A stretch of 8,144 nt of DNA. Source: Candidatus Bathyarchaeota archaeon B63. GTDB lineage: Archaea > Thermoproteota > Bathyarchaeia > Bathyarchaeales > DTEX01. The translations under genes and the position numbers were made by a program. Under the pieces are notes generated by a model that made no database searches, was not told where the DNA came from, and saw nothing but the letters and a program-made list of their open reading frames with translations. Below, piece by piece: positions 1-6,872 of this stretch. Position 1 is the first letter of the stretch, and every line of letters starts with the position of its first letter. The stretch covers positions 1 through 8,144 of the forward strand of contig LUCF01000066.1 of NCBI GenBank assembly GCA_001593845.1, given 5' to 3'.

Positions 1-56
1 CTTAAAAACGAGATATGCCGGTTAAGGAGCGTACGTCTCGGCGGCATCACCTCCAT
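1..56 (-). CDS. possible start of a divergent gene, cut by the left window edge
   Basis: On the minus strand a frame opens at ATG 56-54, with a second in-frame ATG at 47-45, and stays open to the window edge. It gives about 18 residues, MEVMPPRRTLLNRHISFL. The other two minus frames close within this stretch. A perfect Shine-Dalgarno-like GGAGGTGAT lies at 54-46, but it overlaps the candidate starts instead of preceding them at normal spacing. An AT-rich element sits 20-25 bases upstream (minus strand, 81-74), as expected for a leaderless archaeal transcript. The visible part is too short to assign a family. It could be the first codons of a basic protein, or chance. Confidence 0.3.
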   Translation of the reverse strand, partial: MEVMPPRRTLLNRHISFL

Positions 57-73
57 ATTAAACATGTATATTT

Positions 74-81
74 CTAAATAT
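74..81 (-). promoter_or_regulatory. possible TATA box for the divergent left-edge gene
   Basis: Read on the minus strand this is ATATTTAG inside a longer AT-rich stretch (81-55). Its centre is about 22 bases from the ATG at 56 and about 31 from the ATG at 47. That roughly fits the usual archaeal distance of about 25 bases to the transcription start. The whole neighbourhood is AT-rich, so the exact box is uncertain. Confidence 0.25.
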
Positions 82-105
82 CACAGTGGATAGGCGGACG
101 TTTTG

Positions 106-136
106 ATGCGGCCTGTAAAAGGCTGAGGGGCCGCAT
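106..136. repeat. perfect 8-bp inverted repeat in the upstream spacer
   Basis: Bases 106-113 (ATGCGGCC) and 129-136 (GGCCGCAT) are exact reverse complements separated by 15 bases, so a GC-rich stem-loop can form. A smaller competing hairpin, GCCT (111-114) with AGGC (120-123), lies across its left arm. The 8-mer CTGTAAAA at 113-120 recurs at 187-194, and a further small hairpin, GGGG-AGA-CCCC, lies at 160-170. No RNA family is recognised. The rest of 61-282 shows no convincing ORF, tRNA or sRNA. Confidence 0.45.
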
Positions 137-282
137 AACCGAGGGAAAAATATCAGTCAGGGGAGACCCCAGATCCGCATTTAGGGCTGTAAAAACGCTT
201 TTCTCATAGACGCCGAGGCCATCCGTAACCTTATTATCTTATCCATCGTCTATTTTACTGTGGTTTTCTGAACCGGTTGAGG

Positions 283-290
283 CTTAAATA
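283..290 (+). promoter_or_regulatory. TATA box of the gins23-mcm-hel308 operon
   Basis: CTTAAATA resembles the archaeal box A. Its centre is about 26 bases before the ATG at 312, so transcription would start at or next to that ATG and give a leaderless mRNA. There is no good Shine-Dalgarno site before 312, which agrees with this. The same reasoning argues against the upstream TTG at 291, which would lie outside the transcript. Confidence 0.55.
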
Positions 291-311
291 TTGCCGCAGA
301 GAAGCGTCATA

Positions 312-839
312 ATGAGCATAAGGGATGCGGATTACCTCTTCGAGAACAAGCCCACGAGGGTAATGGCGATGAGGAACTCCCCGAAGATCGAGCTGGCCGG
401 CTTCACGGTCGGCCCATTCGAGGAGGGGAAAGAGTACGAGCTGAAATATTGGGTGGCGGAGGAGCTCGAGAAGGCGGGCATCGTACGCTTGAGGGATGAG
501 ACCCTCACGGCCTCCCGGCTTTACCCGATCCTCCACAGGGAACGCATCCAACCCGTGAGCAGCCTCTCATCCCTGCCCGAGGATTTCTATCCCAGGCTCA
601 GGCGGGTCCTCAATGGCCTCAGGAGGGCCTCCAGGTCAAGCCCTGAGAGGATGAGGGAGTACGAGTATGTTAATCACCTATCAAAGGACATAATCAGCTG
701 TAGGCTTAAGAAGATAATCTCGCTTGCATCCATCTCCGGCCAGAAGAGCCAGGTCCTCAGGAACCTCACGGCTGAGGAGCTCGCCCTATATGAGGAGCTG
801 AATAGGATGATAAGCGAGTGGAGGAGCGAGATCCTCTGA
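312..839 (+). CDS. gins23: archaeal GINS complex subunit, GINS23 type
   Basis: A 175-residue subunit of the archaeal GINS complex, which binds MCM and the Cdc45/RecJ-like protein (GAN) to form the CMG-like replicative helicase. The order is B domain then A domain, as in GINS23 (GINS51 has the reverse). The N-terminal part, about residues 24-60, carries the small beta domain with the pattern ELAGFTVGPFEEG followed by WVAEELEKAGI. Residues about 85-175 are predicted largely helical and basic (NGLRRASRSS, LKKIISLAS) and end in an acidic-aromatic helix. I chose ATG 312 because a TATA box lies 26 bases upstream, suggesting a leaderless message. An in-frame TTG at 291 would add seven residues. The stop lies 4 bases before the mcm ATG, so the two are co-transcribed, an arrangement known from Sulfolobus. 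Family assignment is firm; the 23 versus 51 type rests on domain order and the mcm neighbour. Confidence 0.87.
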   Translation: MSIRDADYLFENKPTRVMAMRNSPKIELAGFTVGPFEEGKEYELKYWVAEELEKAGIVRLRDETLTASRLYPILHRERIQPVSSLSSLPEDFYPRLRRVLNGLRRASRSSPERMREYEYVNHLSKDIISCRLKKIISLASISGQKSQVLRNLTAEELALYEELNRMISEWRSEIL

Positions 840-845
840 GGGGAT
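838..845 (+). promoter_or_regulatory. Shine-Dalgarno site for mcm, overlapping the gins23 stop
   Basis: GAGGGGAT matches the archaeal consensus GAGGTGAT at 7 of 8 bases. It overlaps the gins23 TGA at 837-839. It leaves 7 bases before ATG 853 but runs into ATG 844, so it favours 853 as the translated start and suggests coupled translation of the two genes. Confidence 0.45.
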
Positions 846-2892
846 GGATGGAATGACGGAGGTCCTCATAGACAGGCCTCAGGAAAGGTTCCAGGCGGTT
901 CTGAAGTCCGACAAGTACCGCGAACGGATATCCCAGATGGCCCTGAACGGCTCAACATCGCTCATCGTGGACTTCGAGGATCTCCTAGTCGCGGACAGCA
1001 GGCTTGCGGAGGGCCTGCTTGAGAACCCAGATGAGTACATAGAGTACGGAAGCAACGCTGCCTTCGATCAGCTCCAGATACAGGATCCGGAGTACGCCGA
1101 GAGGGTAAGGGATCAGGGGGTCACAGTCAGAATACGGGGGATACCGTACGTCACCCCCCTTAGGGCCCTCAGCTCAAGTCATATCGGGAGGCTCGTGATG
1201 ATCGAGGGGATAGTGATACGGGCGACGACCGTCAGGCCCCTGGTCACGAAGGCCATATTCAGATGCAGGAGATGCGACGAGAAGGTTGAGGTTCAGCAGA
1301 CCGGGACCTTCCTGACGTTTCCCCCCAGATGCGCCAACCCGGACTGCAGGGCGGCGAGGAGCTTCGACTTCATCCAGGAAGAGTCCGAGTTCGTGGATTC
1401 ACAGGAGATCAGGATACAGGAGTACCCGGAGGATCTTCCTCCTGGACAGACCCCACGCTCGCTGAACATCCATCTCGTTGGGAGAGACATAGTCGATGTA
1501 GCTCAGCCGGGCGACCGGGTCTACGTCGTCGGGGTTGTAAGGGCGGAGCCGAGATCCTATCCGAGAGCCGGGAAGCTGAGGTCCTTCGGCCTTTACCTGG
1601 ACGCGAACTTCATCGATACGACGGGTAAGGAGCCGGAGTCCCTAGAGATAACGCCGGAGGAGGAGCGGAGGATACTCGAGATCGCGAGGGAGAAGGACGT
1701 CCACCAGAAGATCATCAGGTCCATCGCCCCCTCAATCTACGGGTACGAGCACATAAAGGAGGCGATAATGTACTTGCTCTTCGGAGGGGTACCCAAGCAC
1801 CTCCCGGACATACAAATCAGGGGGGAACTTAACATCCTCCTCGTGGGCGACCCGGGAACGGCGAAGTCTCAGATGCTGAGGTACGTTCCTAGGATAGCTC
1901 CGAGGGGCCTATACACGAGCGGGAGGGGGACAACAGCGGCTGGATTAACGGCCGCGGTCCTGCCAAGCCCAGCCGGGGGCATGACGCTTGAGGCTGGGGC
2001 GCTCGTCCTGGCGGATAGGGGGATAGCATGCATAGATGAGATAGATAAGATGCGGCCTGAGGATAGGGTAGCCATCCACGAGGCGATGGAGCAGCATACG
2101 ATCTCGATAGCGAAGGGCGGGATAGTCGCAACCTTGAATGCGAGGGCAGCCATCCTGGCCGCCGCGAACCCGGCGCTTGGGAGGTACGACGCCTACAGGA
2201 CAGTCGCCGAGAACATCTCCCTCCCAGTCACGATCCTCTCCAGGTTCGACCTCATCTTCGTCCTGAGGGACGTCCCAGAAAAGGAGAGGGACTCGAGGAT
2301 GAGCGAGCATATCCTTGAGCTCCACAGGAGACAGGCGTCCCCAGCTGAGCCTCCAATACCCCCCGAGCTCCTGAGGAAGTACGTCGCCTACGCCAGGAAC
2401 ATAAACCCCGTCTTGACGGATGAGGCGATGGAGCGCCTAAAGGAGTTCTATATGGAGATGCGTTCAGCAAGCGAGTCCGAGGGCTCCCCAATCGCGATAA
2501 CAGCTCGGCAGCTCGAGTCCCTCGTGAGGATAGCTGAGGCTAGGGCTAGGGCTGCCCTCAGGGACCGCGTCCTGCTGGAGGACGCTGAGCACGCCGTCGC
2601 GATTATGAAGAGGTCGCTTGAGGAGGCTGGGATAGACATATCATCCCACAAGATAGACATCGACATAATCATGACTGGGAAGCCCAAGAGCCTCCAGGAT
2701 AAGCTCAGGCTGGTCCTCAATGTCCTCGTCGAGATGGAGAAGGAGACGGGCGTCGTGAAGAGGACGGATCTCATCGAGAGGCTGATGACGGATTATGAGC
2801 TCATGAGGGGCGAGGCCGAAAGATTAATACGTCAGCTGATAAGAGAAGGCACGATCTACGAGCCGAGAAACGGGTTCCTAAAGAAGACTTGA
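844..2892 (+). CDS. mcm: MCM replicative DNA helicase
   Basis: A 682-residue minichromosome maintenance protein, normal length for an archaeal MCM. It forms a homohexamer that unwinds DNA 3' to 5' using ATP. The N-terminal domain carries a zinc site with C141, C144, C163 and C168 (Cx2C then Cx4C). A hairpin region lies near 225-255. The AAA+ core has Walker A GDPGTAKS at 335-342, Walker B IDEID at 397-401, the pre-sensor-1 hairpin with K424, sensor 1 N442, and the arginine finger R467 in LSRFD. A winged-helix domain occupies about 615-680. No intein interrupts the gene. The start is ambiguous. GAGGGGAT at 838-845, which overlaps the gins23 stop, is a Shine-Dalgarno match that fits ATG 853 (residue 4) better than ATG 844. 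The four-cysteine zinc site is like euryarchaeal and eukaryotic MCMs; Sulfolobus MCM has a histidine in place of one cysteine. Confidence 0.97.
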   Translation: MDGMTEVLIDRPQERFQAVLKSDKYRERISQMALNGSTSLIVDFEDLLVADSRLAEGLLENPDEYIEYGSNAAFDQLQIQDPEYAERVRDQGVTVRIRGIPYVTPLRALSSSHIGRLVMIEGIVIRATTVRPLVTKAIFRCRRCDEKVEVQQTGTFLTFPPRCANPDCRAARSFDFIQEESEFVDSQEIRIQEYPEDLPPGQTPRSLNIHLVGRDIVDVAQPGDRVYVVGVVRAEPRSYPRAGKLRSFGLYLDANFIDTTGKEPESLEITPEEERRILEIAREKDVHQKIIRSIAPSIYGYEHIKEAIMYLLFGGVPKHLPDIQIRGELNILLVGDPGTAKSQMLRYVPRIAPRGLYTSGRGTTAAGLTAAVLPSPAGGMTLEAGALVLADRGIACIDEIDKMRPEDRVAIHEAMEQHTISIAKGGIVATLNARAAILAAANPALGRYDAYRTVAENISLPVTILSRFDLIFVLRDVPEKERDSRMSEHILELHRRQASPAEPPIPPELLRKYVAYARNINPVLTDEAMERLKEFYMEMRSASESEGSPIAITARQLESLVRIAEARARAALRDRVLLEDAEHAVAIMKRSLEEAGIDISSHKIDIDIIMTGKPKSLQDKLRLVLNVLVEMEKETGVVKRTDLIERLMTDYELMRGEAERLIRQLIREGTIYEPRNGFLKKT

Positions 2893-2907
2893 GAAAGGGC
2901 TTAAGAC

Positions 2908-5145
2908 TTGCTTTGTGAAGAGCTCGACATACCTGACCAGGCGAAGAGGCTCCTAATAGACTCCGGCATACACGAGCTCTTCCCGCCTCAAGTGGAAGCG
3001 GTAAGGGCTGGGGCCCTCGAGGGGAGGAACCTCCTCCTCGCAAGCCCCACAGCCTCTGGGAAGACCCTCGTCGCCGAGCTCTGCGCCCTAAAGCACATCT
3101 TGGAGAGGGATGGGAAGGTCCTTTATCTCTCCCCCCTCAGGGCCCTAGCGAACGAGAAGTACTCCGAGTTCAAGAAGTATGAGGCTCTGAGGAAGCCTAA
3201 CGGCCGCCGCATAAGAGTTGGGATAAGCACAGGCGACTTCGACAGCAGCGACCCATGGCTTGGGAGATTCGACATCATAGTCGCAACGAACGAGAAGTGC
3301 GACTCTCTTCTCCGCCACAGGGCACCGTGGATGGATGATCTCTCACTCGTCGTCGCGGATGAGATCCACCTGCTGAACGATGTGGAGAGGGGGCCGACCC
3401 TCGAGATAGTGCTAGCCCGCCTGCGGCAGGTGAACCCGGACGCGCAGCTGCTCGCGTTAAGCGCGACGGTGAGCAACGCAGAGGACATCGCGGAGTGGCT
3501 TAATGCGATACCGGTCACGACCCAGTGGAGGCCAGTGAAGCTCAGGGAGGGAGTCCTGATGGGCGTGGAGATCCAATTCAAGGACGGCGGATCGACGAGG
3601 ATCGAGAAGAGGGTAAGCGACCCAGCGGTAAACCTGGCCCTGCACAGCATCCAAATGGGCGGGCAGGTCCTGATCTTCACATCGACGAGGAGGAAGGCTG
3701 TCAGCGTAGCGAAGAAGGTCGCCCCGAAGGTTAGGGATCTCCTCTCGAAGGCCCTAAGAAGATCGCTGGAGAGGACGGCGGAGCTGATAATCTCGTCGGG
3801 TGAGAGGACGAGAATCAGCGACTTACTCGCGGAGCTCGTGAAGCAGGGAGCAGCCTTCCACCATGCAGGCTTATCATCCCCCCACAGGAGGATCCTCGAG
3901 GATGCCTTCCGGGATGGGAGGATCAAGGCCCTTACCGCCACGCCTACCCTCGCCTTCGGGGTTAACCTGCCAGCGAGGGTCGTCATCATAGGGGACTACA
4001 GGCGATACGAGCCTGGGTATGGCTACTACCCGATAAGCGTGCTTGAGTATAAGCAGATGGTGGGGCGGGCTGGGAGGCCTAAGTACGACGAGGTTGGAGA
4101 GTCGGTTCTCATCGCAAAGACTGAGGAGGAGAGGGACTACCTGTTCGGGAGCTTCGTCCTCGCGAGGCCTGAGAGGATATGGTCGAAGCTCGGGGTTGAG
4201 AGGATACTCAGGTCTCATGTCTTGGCAACCGTGGCCTCGGAGTTCGCCTTAACTGAGCAGGGGATATACGACTTCTTCGGCCGAACCCTCTACGCTTACC
4301 AGTACGACCTGAGGGCGATAAAGGGCCTCATAGCCAAGATCCTCAGGTTCCTCTATGGGGAGGGGATGATAACCGTTGATGGGGCTGAGATCCGGGCTAC
4401 ACGCTTCGGAAGGAGGGTCTCTCAGCTCTACATCGACCCGCTCTCGGCGATCGTGATGAGGGAAGGATTGCTGAAGAGGGCGCCCAAGATTACTGATATA
4501 AGCCTCCTCCACATGATCGCCCATACGCCTGACATGTTCCCGAAGATCAGATGCTCAAGCAGGGAGATCGATAAGGTATCAGCCTTCATGGAGGAACATA
4601 CGGAGGAGTTCATGTTCGAGGAGCCTGAGGAGTGGGCTGATCGGCTGGCGTACGAGGAGTTTCTAGGCGAGGTGAAGACCGCGTGGGTCCTAAAGGCCTG
4701 GATCGAGGAGAGGCCTGAGGATGAGATAATCGAGATGTTCGGCGTGGAGCCCGGAGACCTCTACAGGCTGATCTCGACGAGCGACTGGCTCCTCTACGCC
4801 TCCCAGGAGCTCGCTAAGCTGCTTGGCCACAGGGACATCCTCCCGAGGATCGCTGAGCTCCGCGAGAGGGTCACGAAGGGGGTTAAGTCTGAGATCCTCC
4901 CACTCGCTAGGCTCGAAGGCGTTGGGAGGGTGAGAGCCCGGATCATGTACGATGCCGGCTTCAGAACAATAGAGGATCTGCGGAGGGCCCCGGTCAATAA
5001 GCTCTCCAGCCTCCCGCTCATCGGGCCGAGGATAGCGAAGAGGATCAAAGAGCAGGTTGGGGGACTCGTTAAACGGGGGGATTGGGAGAGGCTATCGGGG
5101 GCGAAGGGGCCTAAGCAGCATGCCTTGACGGAGTATTATGAGTGA
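2908..5145 (+). CDS. hel308: Hel308 family ATP-dependent DNA helicase
   Basis: A 745-residue superfamily 2 Ski2-like helicase, usual length for archaeal Hel308. It translocates 3' to 5' on single-stranded DNA and remodels stalled or branched forks. Motifs in order are the Q-motif FPPQ, Walker A PTASGKT at 47-53, LSPLRALANEK (Ia), DEIH at 151-154, SAT at 185-187, IFTSTRRKA (IV), TATPTLAFGVNLPARV (V) and QMVGRAGRP at 383-391 (VI). A winged helix and a helical ratchet domain follow. Two helix-hairpin-helix elements sit at about 669-685 (LEGVGRVRARIMYDAGF) and 702-718 (LPLIGPRIAKRI). The basic tail resembles the regulatory domain V. TTG at 2908 is the only plausible start: a stop precedes it in frame at 2902, and the residues after it align with normal Hel308 N-termini. 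The gap after mcm is only 15 bases, so it is probably the third gene of the operon. No strong Shine-Dalgarno site is visible, so translation may depend on coupling to mcm. Confidence 0.96.
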   Translation: MLCEELDIPDQAKRLLIDSGIHELFPPQVEAVRAGALEGRNLLLASPTASGKTLVAELCALKHILERDGKVLYLSPLRALANEKYSEFKKYEALRKPNGRRIRVGISTGDFDSSDPWLGRFDIIVATNEKCDSLLRHRAPWMDDLSLVVADEIHLLNDVERGPTLEIVLARLRQVNPDAQLLALSATVSNAEDIAEWLNAIPVTTQWRPVKLREGVLMGVEIQFKDGGSTRIEKRVSDPAVNLALHSIQMGGQVLIFTSTRRKAVSVAKKVAPKVRDLLSKALRRSLERTAELIISSGERTRISDLLAELVKQGAAFHHAGLSSPHRRILEDAFRDGRIKALTATPTLAFGVNLPARVVIIGDYRRYEPGYGYYPISVLEYKQMVGRAGRPKYDEVGESVLIAKTEEERDYLFGSFVLARPERIWSKLGVERILRSHVLATVASEFALTEQGIYDFFGRTLYAYQYDLRAIKGLIAKILRFLYGEGMITVDGAEIRATRFGRRVSQLYIDPLSAIVMREGLLKRAPKITDISLLHMIAHTPDMFPKIRCSSREIDKVSAFMEEHTEEFMFEEPEEWADRLAYEEFLGEVKTAWVLKAWIEERPEDEIIEMFGVEPGDLYRLISTSDWLLYASQELAKLLGHRDILPRIAELRERVTKGVKSEILPLARLEGVGRVRARIMYDAGFRTIEDLRRAPVNKLSSLPLIGPRIAKRIKEQVGGLVKRGDWERLSGAKGPKQHALTEYYE

Positions 5146-5216
5146 GCCCGCTGGGCCGTCGCTTGGAATCGCCCCAGACACAAACCTTTCATAGGCAGCG
5201 CAGCCTCATCAATCGA

Positions 5217-5226
5217 TTTATATATT
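5217..5226 (+). promoter_or_regulatory. TATA box for the sulfatase-like gene
   Basis: TTTATATATT is a strong archaeal box A in an otherwise GC-rich region. Transcription would begin near 5246-5248, leaving a leader of about 35 bases before the ATG at 5282. That leader contains the Shine-Dalgarno site. The gene therefore has its own promoter and need not depend on read-through from hel308. Confidence 0.65.
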
Positions 5227-5271
5227 AATGGCTCCTCATTAGTCTAAAACCCCAACTAAAAAGAGAAGAAG

Positions 5272-5279
5272 GGTGATCC
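5272..5279 (+). promoter_or_regulatory. strong Shine-Dalgarno site that fixes the sulfatase start at 5282
   Basis: GGTGATCC is an exact complement of the conserved 3' end of archaeal 16S rRNA (GGATCACCTCC). It lies immediately before ATG 5282-5284, while the next ATG in the main reading frame is 50 bases further on. It shows that translation is meant to begin in the frame of 5282, and so supports the frameshift reading of this gene. Confidence 0.7.
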
Positions 5280-5281
5280 GG

Positions 5282-6720
5282 ATGAATGTTATTTTACTCA
5301 TGGAGGACAGCTTCAGGAAGGATCATCTCGGATGCTACGGGACTGGATCAAGACGCCTCACTTTGACAGGCTTGCATCTGAATCTGTGGTCTTCGACTAT
5401 GCATACGCCGAGGGCCTGCCGACGATACCGCAAAGGGTCGCGATGCTAACCGGGCGGTACACATTACCCTTCAGGGGATGGCAGCCGCTGGAGCAGCTGG
5501 ACGTCGTGCTTCCCGAGATCCTCTGGGACAAGGAGGTCACCACAGCGCTGATATCCGACACATATCATCTCCATAAGCCTCGAATGGGCTTCAGCCGGGG
5601 ATTCGACTATGTGGAGTGGATAAGGGGCCAAGAGACGGATCCCTGGATCGTAAAATCAGACGTGAAGGTTGACCTATCCAAGTACAGCGAGAAGAATTGG
5701 CACCCAGCATACCCAGGCCAGCCGGAGAGCGTGGTCAAGAGGTACTTCAAGCAGTACTTAAAGAACAGGGCGGACTGGAAGGGCGAGGAGGATCACCACA
5801 TAGCCCGGGTGATAAGGTCCTCGATCCGGTGGCTTGAGAAGAGGGCCTCAGAGGGGACGGCGGGAAGGTTCTTCCTAATGATCGATAGCTTCGACCCCCA
5901 CGAGCCCTGGGACCCGCCTAAGGACTACCTGGACATGTACCCAGTCCCAGATTATGATGGGCTCCCAATAATATGGGGGGGAGGCTCAGCTCAGGACTGG
6001 GCCCTGCCTGAGATAAGGCACGTCAGGGCTCAGTACGCCGGGACAGTCACGCTCTGCGACAAGTGGACCGGGCTGCTGCTCGAGAAGATCGAGGAGCTCG
6101 GGCTCTGGGAGGACACGGCGTTGATATTCCTCTCAGACCACGGTGAGCCCCTAGGCGAGCATGGCATAATCAAGAAGGTCAAGCCGTGGCCATACGACGA
6201 ACTCTCACATATACCCCTCATCATCCGCCTCCCAGACAAGATGGGGCTCAGGGGGAGACGCATAGAATCCTTCGTTGGGGTTCAAGACGTGGCGCCGACG
6301 ATCCTCAGCCTCTTCGATGTGGATCCGCCTGGAACGATGCATGGAAGAAGCCTACTACCCATAATCCAAGGCGATGAGGATGGGAGGAGCTTCGAGATAA
6401 GCGGCTTCCACAGAAGGTCATGGAGCATAAGGGATACGGAGTGGAGCTTCTACTTATGGCTCAGGCCCACGATGGGGGAAGCCAAGGAGAAGCCGGAGCT
6501 CTACAGATACGAGGCCGGATTCGTCCCCCCGAAACCCGCAGAGTACGAGCTGGAGAAGCATCAGCCTGAGAGAAGGAACCTCGCGGCGGAGGAGAGGGAA
6601 AAGGCCGAGCAGATGGAGAAGATGATGAGGGAGTTCATCGAGTCTCTACAACCATCACCGGGAGACCTCATGGCGAAGGACTTCATGAAGAGGCAGGCTG
6701 CCCTCCAGAAGCCCGCCTGA
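5282..6720 (+). CDS. sulfatase-fold (alkaline phosphatase superfamily) hydrolase with a frameshift near 5341
   Basis: A cytoplasmic metal-dependent hydrolase of the sulfatase family with no signal peptide. Translation from ATG 5282 gives MNVILLMEDSFRKDHLGCYG, the classic N-terminal metal-binding segment, with D9 the predicted ligand. That frame then ends at TAA 5447. The rest of the family sequence (DWIKTPHFDRL onward) continues in the -1 frame, where the open frame runs 5332-6720 (462 residues from its own ATG). Adding one base near the GGG at 5339-5341 (or four bases) joins the two parts into a protein of about 479-480 residues. In 5332-frame numbering, the body has T31 in TIPQR at the nucleophile position, DPHEPW with H190, and LSDHGEPLGEHG with D269, H270 and H277. 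The usual CxPxR has Thr instead of Cys, so formylglycine cannot form. The substrate is unknown; sulfate, phosphate or phosphonate esters are possible. The frameshift is either a real mutation or a sequence error. Family is certain; intactness is not. Confidence 0.88.
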
Positions 6721-6783
6721 GCATCTGATCAGCACGGTTCCCCAGAGGACCCGAAGCCCCCCATAATGGGCTGTCTACGTAAC

Positions 6784-6802
6784 GGAGGAATCTCCCTTTT
6801 CT
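6784..6802 (+). terminator. weak hairpin plus T-rich tract after the sulfatase-like gene
   Basis: GGAG (6784-6787) pairs with CTCC (6792-6795) around a four-base loop and is followed by CTTTTCTT. A second short inverted repeat, AGCCC (6755-6759) with GGGCT (6768-6772), lies just upstream. Archaeal termination mainly needs the T-rich tract, which is here 76 bases past the stop at 6720. No comparable T-rich run follows the convergent osmC-like gene on the minus strand. Confidence 0.35.
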
Positions 6803-6872
6803 TCTGGCACCTCAGAAGAGTTGGGCATTGGAGCTCCACAAAGGCGCATCCAGCGCATATAGACATCGACGA

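Noticed and set aside
31..56. GGCGGCATCACCTCC on the plus strand resembles the 3' end of 16S rRNA.
   Set aside because: Only the anti-Shine-Dalgarno core matches. No upstream rRNA helices are present, and the match is better explained as a Shine-Dalgarno sequence on the minus strand.
2533..2560. GGCTAGGGCTAGGGCTG looks like a telomere-type or tandem repeat inside mcm.
   Set aside because: It encodes the normal helical stretch EARARAAL of the MCM protein and has only about two units.
3123..3989. Long open frame (288 codons) on the minus strand inside hel308, and several similar ones antisense to mcm.
   Set aside because: They lie wholly opposite strongly conserved helicase genes, have no recognisable motifs, and are expected shadows in GC-rich coding DNA with few TA-rich stops.
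5146..5156. Hairpin GCCC-GCT-GGGC right after the hel308 stop as a terminator.
   Set aside because: The stem is only four pairs and no T-rich tract follows it, which archaeal termination would need.
5146..5281. A tRNA or small RNA gene between hel308 and the sulfatase-like gene.
   Set aside because: No T-loop GTTCRANNC pattern, cloverleaf arms or clear C/D boxes were found; the spacer is explained by the promoter and the Shine-Dalgarno leader.
5332..5341. Programmed -1 frameshifting in the sulfatase-like gene.
   Set aside because: The site TAC GGG ACT is not a canonical slippery heptamer, re-pairing of the tRNAs after slippage would be poor, and I see no strong downstream hairpin. An indel is the simpler explanation.
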